43,334 bases of DNA from a candidate division WWE3 bacterium (GTDB lineage: Bacteria > Patescibacteriota > WWE3 > UBA101185 > UBA10185). Under the pieces are notes generated by a model. It was not told where the DNA came from. It saw only the letters and a list, made by a program, of their open reading frames with translations, and did no database searches. Below are positions 38,473-43,334 of the stretch, in pieces (within the stretch, counting starts at the first letter, position 1; each line of letters opens with the position of its first letter). The translations under genes were made by a program, and so were the position numbers. Where the stretch lies: contig JAAZNL010000046.1 of assembly GCA_012798315.1 (NCBI GenBank), forward strand, positions 1-43,334, written 5' to 3'.

Positions 38473-39060
38473 ATGAACAAGCAGAGATGGTTCAGTTTTA
38501 CCACGCGCGAGCTCGTTGCAATGGCTATCTTGGTCGCTGCAGCGGGGGTTATTCAGGTCCTGTGGGCTCAGATGGTGTACAACCTTCAATGGTTGGGCCC
38601 GTTTTCCAATCTCTTTGGCAGTTTTGGCTTTAACATCGTGAGCTTCGGCGTGCTGTACCTGGTAAGAAAACCCGGTGCCGCGACAGTCGTCAAGCTGCTC
38701 GCTGGTGTTATTGAACTCGCCATGGGAAGCCCAGTCGGACCGGTGGTCATCTTCTACAACCTGGTAGAAGGCTTCGCAGCAGATCTTGCGTTTGTCCTGT
38801 TCAAGGGCGATTTCTCCTTTATGATGGTTACCGTCGGCTCGATCCTCGCCTGGCTGTTTGCCGCGCCTGTGGATGCGTACCGTGACGCGGTACCAATGAC
38901 TTTAAGCGGGATTGTCGGCTATTTCGGCCCGGGAGGAATGGGAAAAGTCTGGATTTCTTTGTGGGTTTACCTCGCGCTTCTTGGACTCAAGAAGGCCGGT
39001 GTGAAACCGATCACAAAAGTCGAAACCGTTGTAACCGAAGGTCGCGTAATTACCGGCTGA
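38473..39060 (+). CDS. ykoE: YkoE-like ECF transporter S component (thiamine/HMP family)
   Basis: The 195-residue protein has five or six membrane helices and the YkoE family core: TRELVAMAILVAAAGVIQVLW at the N-terminus, then LYLVRKPGAATVVKLLAGVIELAMGSPVG and an EGFAADLAFVLFKG helix. YkoE is the substrate-binding subunit for thiamine or its HMP precursor in the YkoEDC system. Genes for the fused ATPase and the T component follow. The gene has a strong AGGAGG 5 nt before ATG and is visibly richer in GC than the rest of the window, with different codon preference, suggesting horizontal origin. Substrate is inferred from family. Confidence 0.88.
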   Translation: MNKQRWFSFTTRELVAMAILVAAAGVIQVLWAQMVYNLQWLGPFSNLFGSFGFNIVSFGVLYLVRKPGAATVVKLLAGVIELAMGSPVGPVVIFYNLVEGFAADLAFVLFKGDFSFMMVTVGSILAWLFAAPVDAYRDAVPMTLSGIVGYFGPGGMGKVWISLWVYLALLGLKKAGVKPITKVETVVTEGRVITG

Positions 39061-39087
39061 TCGTGTTACGTGCATTGTAATAAGCCT

Positions 39088-39132
39088 AAGTGGCCCACTC
39101 ATGATTTATTTATGATGGGCCACTATTTTTTT
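39088..39132 (+). terminator. Strong terminator between the S component and ATPase genes
   Basis: AGTGGCCCA pairs with TGGGCCACT, with an inner TCAT/ATGA extension and 9-nt loop, followed by seven T. It lies within the transporter locus, so it either separates two units or acts as a partial terminator that lowers downstream expression. Confidence 0.9.
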
Positions 39133-39173
39133 GTGTACATCGGTTAAAACAGGCAAAACAAATGGAGGCAGTC

Positions 39174-40763
39174 ATGATAAACATCAGGAATTTCTCATAC
39201 TCGTACCCTGAGAATCGTTCTGCATTGAAAGAGGTTGATCTCTCAATTTCCTCCGGTGAGTTTGTTTTGCTAGCAGGTCCTAACGGAGGAGGTAAATCAA
39301 CACTGCTGCAAGCAATTTTGGGAGTTGTTCCGGAATATTACGGTGGTGAGTTAAGCGGAACGATCACGTTTGAAGGCAAAAACATCGGTGAATTCGGAGT
39401 CGTAAAGCTTGCCGGCAAAGTTGGGATTGTTTTGCAAGACCCGGAAAGTCAGATTAGTAACCTTACCGTTTGGGAAGAAGTTACTTTTGCTTTGGGAAAT
39501 TTGTTGTTACCCAAAGACGAAGTAATTGCCAGAGGTATTGAGGCCTTAGCTACCATGGGAATTGCTTCTTTAAAGGATTACACGGTTGAAACATTGTCCG
39601 GCGGACAACTTCAAAGATTGGCAATTGCTACTTTGTTGGCCATCCGACCAAAGGTTTTAATTTTGGATGAGCCTCTAGCCAATCTCGATCCGCTTGGAGT
39701 AAATTCGGTCGTGGAAGCAGTTAAAATCCTTAAGGAGCATGTTGATGTTGTGATAGTTGCTTCTCACTGGCTGGACCCATTTTTGGATATTTCTACCAGA
39801 TTGATTGTCATTGATTCGGGCAGGATCGCTTTGGATATCCCCTCGAACTCAATCGGCAGTTACCTTGACGAACTTAGGTCCTTAAGTGTAGAGATTCCCC
39901 AAAAAATTCTGGTCAGAAAAATGCTTTCTGAACAGGGAATCGCCTTTCAGTCAAGTGATGAGCCATTGCGACTTCCTTTTGGAGCCACTCTAAGAATGTT
40001 AAGTCCTTTGACGGCGTTTCAAGGCCGAATTGGTTTACAGCTTAGAGACGTTGGATACTCTTACGACGGAAATTTAAACAGGCTAGAAGACGTTACGTTT
40101 TCTCTTGGGTCTTCGTCAAGAGTTGCAGTAGTAGGACATAACGGTGCTGGAAAAAGTACCCTTGCAAGGCTGCTTGCAGGTTTACGAAAGCCCACTAAAG
40201 GCTATTTAACCAGCAAATTTTCGAGTGTTTCTATGACCACTCAAAAACCCGGTTTGGGTTTCATAACCAGCAATGTTCTCGACGAATTAAGGTATGGGAC
40301 TAGTCTTTCCGTGGCTGATGCCGAAAAGATTTTAGTCGCATATGACTTGGCTAAGTTTGCGGGAGTATCTCCGTTTACGCTATCCGGAGGTGAACAAAGA
40401 CGGTTTTCGTTGGCAATTGCCCTCGCTACCAATCCTGACCTTATTATTATGGACGAACCTACTGCGGGAATGGATACAAGACAAGTAGAGTTTGTTCAGA
40501 AAATAATGGAAGGGTTTAACGGGGCATCAGTTTACATTACGCACGATCCGCGACTGGTTGGAACGTTTTTGAAGGAGGTTATTGTATTGGACCGAGGGAG
40601 ACTTGCCTACCATGGACCGACAGCGGAAATGACGAAAGACATTTTCGAACTACTTGGTTATGGCTACACAAATGCAACAATTGCTTTTGCGTTAAGGTAC
40701 TTGTCAACAGGCCTTCCAATGGTCCCTTCACAAATCGAGGTGCAAAATGAACCTGGCATATAG
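39174..40763 (+). CDS. ykoD: Fused double ATPase of an ECF transporter (EcfA-EcfA', YkoD type)
   Basis: From the ATG at 39174 the 529-residue protein has two complete ABC domains. The first has GPNGGGKST, the Q loop LQDPESQ, LSGGQLQRLAIA and ILDEPLANLDP. The second has GHNGAGKST, LSGGEQRRFSLAIAL and IMDEPTAGMD. These power vitamin uptake by the S and T components beside it. GGAGG 5 nt upstream selects this ATG over the one at 39162. The end overlaps the T-component gene by 17 nt, so the two are translationally coupled. Confidence 0.95.
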   Translation: MINIRNFSYSYPENRSALKEVDLSISSGEFVLLAGPNGGGKSTLLQAILGVVPEYYGGELSGTITFEGKNIGEFGVVKLAGKVGIVLQDPESQISNLTVWEEVTFALGNLLLPKDEVIARGIEALATMGIASLKDYTVETLSGGQLQRLAIATLLAIRPKVLILDEPLANLDPLGVNSVVEAVKILKEHVDVVIVASHWLDPFLDISTRLIVIDSGRIALDIPSNSIGSYLDELRSLSVEIPQKILVRKMLSEQGIAFQSSDEPLRLPFGATLRMLSPLTAFQGRIGLQLRDVGYSYDGNLNRLEDVTFSLGSSSRVAVVGHNGAGKSTLARLLAGLRKPTKGYLTSKFSSVSMTTQKPGLGFITSNVLDELRYGTSLSVADAEKILVAYDLAKFAGVSPFTLSGGEQRRFSLAIALATNPDLIIMDEPTAGMDTRQVEFVQKIMEGFNGASVYITHDPRLVGTFLKEVIVLDRGRLAYHGPTAEMTKDIFELLGYGYTNATIAFALRYLSTGLPMVPSQIEVQNEPGI

Positions 40764-41487
40764 ACCCCGAAAAACTGCGTTCCATATGATGGACCCCATC
40801 ACCAAGTTGATATGGACTTTTGTCGTGGCTTGGTGGCTATACGGGCTGAGGGATCTTAAGAGCGTAGTGATCGTAAGCTTTGGGGTAGCGCTTCTGTCTT
40901 TCCTTGGATCAAGGTTCAACCTGATGAGTTTTCTCAAGGTCTCCGGCGTAATTTTTGTCGGCGGCTGGGGATTACTTCTATATCAGGGGTTGTTCAGGCC
41001 CGGGCCGGGAATAAGCATTGGCGCACTAACATTGTCTTACGAAGGTATGGCCTTGGGATTTTCTCTTGCCCTGAGAGTATTTGGTTTGGTAGCCGCGGGT
41101 TGGGCTTTTTCTGTAAGTACAAGCCCACAGGATATGGAATTAGCCATGGTGAAAATGCGCATACCTTACAAAATTGCACGCGTAGGGTATTTGGCACTCA
41201 GGTTGATTCCCATTTTCCAGCGAGACGCGCAAGCCATAGATGACATTCAAACCTTACGGAAGGTTAAGAAAGGAACAAACAGATTCAGAAAATCTATCAC
41301 CGCCTTAATAGCCACAGAGTTTAGGTTGGTAGATAGTATTTCGATTGCGCTAGAAACGAGAGGGTTCGGTCTTTACGAGACCAGAACGGATTTAAAGGCT
41401 ATAAGAATTTCGGTAAGCGGAGCGGCACTGGTTATAGTCACACTAGGACTAATGCTTCTTCACTATTCGATACTTGGCCTTTTGTAA
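40747..41487 (+). CDS. ykoC: ECF transporter T component (EcfT/YkoC type)
   Basis: The 246-residue membrane protein begins with the EcfT-type AYRPRKTAFHMMDPITKLIW and has about five helices. Its long cytoplasmic coupling helices carry PQDMELAMVKMRIPYKIA and the Ala-Arg-Gly-type motif as LETRGFG. EcfT links the S component to the ATPases. GAGGTG precedes the ATG within the end of the ATPase gene. The transporter ends at a bidirectional terminator. Confidence 0.93.
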   Translation: MNLAYRPRKTAFHMMDPITKLIWTFVVAWWLYGLRDLKSVVIVSFGVALLSFLGSRFNLMSFLKVSGVIFVGGWGLLLYQGLFRPGPGISIGALTLSYEGMALGFSLALRVFGLVAAGWAFSVSTSPQDMELAMVKMRIPYKIARVGYLALRLIPIFQRDAQAIDDIQTLRKVKKGTNRFRKSITALIATEFRLVDSISIALETRGFGLYETRTDLKAIRISVSGAALVIVTLGLMLLHYSILGLL

Positions 41488-41493
41488 AAAAAT

Positions 41494-41537
41494 AAAGGCA
41501 AGCATTTTTCCAATTTGGAATCTGCTTGCCTTTTTGT
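41494..41537. terminator. Bidirectional terminator between EcfT and RsmC-like genes
   Basis: AAAGGCAAGCA (41494-41504) pairs with TGCTTGCCTTT (41523-41533), with a second inner hairpin TCCAA/TTGGA. T tracts follow on both strands. Confidence 0.93.
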
Positions 41538-41540
41538 TTA

Positions 41541-42737
41541 TTACTTGTCTATTTCCAAAATATCGTGAGTTCCTCCTCGAAACACGATTCTTGGCACCCC
41601 AATAGAAGGTTCAAGGAGTTCCCGTAATTCCTTTACACGAGAATCCTCGACTACCAAAAGCATTTTTCCACCCTTGACCAGCTTCCGACGTGATTGGGTC
41701 AGCAGCCAAATCAGGTGTTGCTTTGGTATGTGAAGAGGCGGATTCGACAAAATTAAATCGAATTCCCCTTGCACGGCTTGTGGACCATCGCTCAGTACGA
41801 TTTGTACGCGGCTGGCAATTCCGGCTCTTGTGACGTTTGACCTCGCAGCCTCAAGCACCCGTGTATTTACATCGCTCAAAACAACGTATGCGTTTCGGCA
41901 CAATAGTGCGGCTGCAATTCCCAGGTAGCCTGTTCCACATCCAAGATCCCAAATATTCCGATTTCGGATACTGTTAATGCAGCTGCTCAAGTATTTAACG
42001 AGCATAGCACTCCCGGTATCAACACCGTTTTTTGAGAATGCGTCCGAACCCGTTTCCAGAGTAACAGGCGTACCGCCGATGAAAGTCGTATAAGAGTTTT
42101 TTGCAGCTTGCAAAGTAGCCTTCTTTCCTCTGCTGGCAAACTTTAAAACCCTTGCGCCACCTTTTCCCCTTTCCACTATTTCGTACTGAATTCCTGTGTT
42201 TTTTGTAATCAGCTCCGCCAGGGTTTCCACGCCCTTGTTTTTGTGGCTGATCACATACAAAATCCCCATAGCGGAGGCATTTATTAAACCCACGACCTCC
42301 TCCACTACGGATGCCTGGCTCTGGTATGATTCGTGAACCAAAACACAGACATCTGCCCTATGACTGATGTCCTTCTCGACAGAAATGCCGATAAACCTGT
42401 TGATGTTTTCCTCCAGATTTCTGTCCAGAAGAGCGCGATTCGCTGACCAGAGCGATATATGCATCGTTATACCGGGAAGGGCAAGCGCAAATAAAGTAGG
42501 AACAATTCCTGCGCCGCCTTCTCTCACAACAACGCTTCTCGCCTGCAGCTTCTTAAGCTCCTTCACAACGAATCCGATGCCTACGTAAAGTTCCGGAAAT
42601 TCCTTGCCAAATTTTTGTATGACATAATCTCCGGTTGGGGATCTATACAAGGCAACGTTTCCGGCCACAATGGGCAAATCCGTTGTGACGTACCGTTTGT
42701 CGCCATCGGGGTTGGTGCGATTGCGCTGTATGTTCAT
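41541..42737 (-). CDS. RsmC/RlmG-like two-domain rRNA guanine methyltransferase
   Basis: The 398-residue protein has a degenerate N-terminal half and an active C-terminal class I methyltransferase. Motif I is WDLGCGTGYLGIAAALL and the catalytic motif IV is SNPPLH, close to the NPPFH of RsmC and RlmG, which make N2-methylguanosine in 16S or 23S rRNA. The duplicated layout and length fit that family. It is preceded by AGGAGAAGG 8-9 nt from the ATG, unlike most genes here, and shares the higher GC content of the transporter block, to which it is convergent. The exact rRNA site is unknown. Confidence 0.85.
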   Translation of the reverse strand: MNIQRNRTNPDGDKRYVTTDLPIVAGNVALYRSPTGDYVIQKFGKEFPELYVGIGFVVKELKKLQARSVVVREGGAGIVPTLFALALPGITMHISLWSANRALLDRNLEENINRFIGISVEKDISHRADVCVLVHESYQSQASVVEEVVGLINASAMGILYVISHKNKGVETLAELITKNTGIQYEIVERGKGGARVLKFASRGKKATLQAAKNSYTTFIGGTPVTLETGSDAFSKNGVDTGSAMLVKYLSSCINSIRNRNIWDLGCGTGYLGIAAALLCRNAYVVLSDVNTRVLEAARSNVTRAGIASRVQIVLSDGPQAVQGEFDLILSNPPLHIPKQHLIWLLTQSRRKLVKGGKMLLVVEDSRVKELRELLEPSIGVPRIVFRGGTHDILEIDK

Positions 42738-42806
42738 CTTTAGCCCTTCTCCTGTCTGTTAGATTTATGGCATTATACCACTATAAGTTATATTTGCTCA
42801 ATGCGG

Positions 42807-42818
42807 TATAATAAACCT
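42807..42818 (+). promoter_or_regulatory. -10 element of the leucine-rich-repeat gene, leaderless spacing
   Basis: A perfect TATAAT (42807-42812) ends 6 nt before the ATG at 42819. Confidence 0.6.
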
Positions 42819-43334
42819 ATGAAGAAATCTATTTTCCCTGTTTTTTTGTCGTTAGTATTTGCCGTAATAGCGTTTTTGTATTATCAGTATCAGAAACCAC
42901 AAAATGTAATAACTCCACCAAATATTGTCGATCTGAGTCGCAAGCAATTAACTTCAGTGCCTTCTGACCTTATAAGGAACACTGATGTAGTAGAACTTAA
43001 TCTAAGTGATAACTTTTTAGCAACATTGCCCTCACAGATTCAGAGTTGGAAAAATTTGGAAAAACTGATGTTAGAAAACAATCAGTTAACAGCCTTACCC
43101 GCAGAGATAAGATTTTTTTCAAAACTTAAAATGCTTGATGCAAGCAACAACAGACTTACAGGCATTCCGGCTGAGATTGGTCAGTTGTCTTATCTTAAAG
43201 AACTTAATTTGTCGGATAATAATATAACTGAATTTCCAAACGAAATTCTAAATCTCAAAGGTTTAAATACTTTAGATATTAGAGGAAGTCCTGTAACTCC
43301 GGATCACCTAAAAAAACTTCAAGATAATTTAACG
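42819..43334 (+). CDS. Secreted leucine-rich-repeat protein (partial, runs off the window)
   Basis: The reading frame is open from ATG 42819 to the window end (172 codons, no stop). An N-terminal hydrophobic helix (about 4-21) is a signal peptide or anchor. From about residue 37 (IVDLSRKQLTSVP) there are about five LRR units of 23 residues with the pattern L-x-x-L-x-L-x-x-N-x-L-x-x-LP, for example LEKLMLENNQLTALPAEI and LKELNLSDNNITEFPNEI. The final visible unit (LDIRGSPVTPDHLKKLQ) looks like a C-terminal cap, so little may be missing. LRR proteins of this kind bind other proteins, here outside the cell. The gene lies just beyond the GC-rich block and returns to AT-rich composition and a leaderless promoter. 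Confidence 0.88.
   Translation, partial: MKKSIFPVFLSLVFAVIAFLYYQYQKPQNVITPPNIVDLSRKQLTSVPSDLIRNTDVVELNLSDNFLATLPSQIQSWKNLEKLMLENNQLTALPAEIRFFSKLKMLDASNNRLTGIPAEIGQLSYLKELNLSDNNITEFPNEILNLKGLNTLDIRGSPVTPDHLKKLQDNLT

Noticed and set aside
38421-38633. Separate small gene starting at 38421
   Set aside because: It lies in another frame across the leader and start of the YkoE-like gene and has a cysteine/glycine-rich, non-native composition.
1-43334. CRISPR array, insertion sequence, prophage or integron
   Set aside because: No regularly spaced repeats, transposase, integrase or phage structural genes were seen. The holin-family protein is a common chromosomal membrane protein without phage context.
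1-43334. UGA recoding (glycine) as in Gracilibacteria or Absconditabacteria
   Set aside because: TGA terminates Elp3 and other genes at the expected family length, and no gene needs TGA read-through.

Overview
The window reads as a chromosomal segment of a small-genome bacterium of the Candidate Phyla Radiation (Patescibacteria). This is inferred from the AT-rich composition, dense short operons, many small one- to four-helix membrane proteins, leaderless-type promoters, and families typical of that group: HMA-UreH-cupredoxin fusion, MacAB with a small membrane partner, CAP-domain proteins, LCP, SIMPL, GtrA, a CBU_0592-like protein and excalibur. The exact phylum cannot be read from the sequence. 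TGA is an ordinary stop (it ends the Elp3 gene), so this is not a UGA-recoding lineage. I see no rRNA, tRNA, CRISPR array, insertion sequence or phage module. No gene-free stretch exceeds about 200 bases.

Layout. 0-5.3 kb: a P-loop kinase, a HIT protein, a Trm9/ALKBH8-like methyltransferase divergent from an Elp3-type radical SAM/acetyltransferase, then a three-gene membrane/secreted operon (cyclophilin, unknown, holin-like). 5.3-10.8 kb: a signal peptidase fused to a CAP domain; a two-gene sensor kinase (CHASE4-HAMP protein plus PAS-PAS-kinase) with a stand-alone receiver; a coiled-coil membrane protein. 10.8-18 kb: HisRS, then an OmpR-type two-component system in one operon with a MacA-ABC-MacB exporter, a small membrane protein and a membrane-anchored cupredoxin. 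18-22.7 kb: an AlkD-like repair protein, two unknown proteins, a class A beta-lactamase-fold hydrolase, and an ABC-F ATPase. 22.7-26 kb: an operon of ZIP transporter, small hydrolase, RecD/Dda-like helicase and GIY-YIG nuclease, then a compact beta-carbonic-anhydrase-like gene. 26-30.7 kb: copper operon (HMA-UreH-cupredoxin fusion and CopA) and a degenerate Nudix-fold protein. 30.8-37.5 kb: sugar epimerase, GtrA, GT-C glycosyltransferase, SIMPL, HAD, excalibur and LCP proteins plus small membrane proteins. 37.6-38.3 kb: an ANT(4')-like nucleotidyltransferase. 38.4-42.75 kb: a visibly more GC-rich, Shine-Dalgarno-using block with a YkoE/EcfAA'/EcfT vitamin transporter and an RsmC-like rRNA methyltransferase. 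The window ends inside a secreted leucine-rich-repeat gene.

The most interesting observation is the head-to-head pair at 1.1-3.5 kb. In eukaryotes Elp3 starts the wobble-uridine cm5U modification and Trm9 methylates it to mcm5U. Here a protein with the Trm9/ALKBH8 sequence pattern shares a 27-bp divergent promoter with Elp3, suggesting a compact bacterial mcm5U34-type pathway. The second is regulatory. About a dozen first genes have a -10 hexamer ending exactly 6 nt before the start codon, several with a TGn extension. This predicts leaderless mRNAs, in contrast to the Shine-Dalgarno sites of the 38.4-42.75 kb block.
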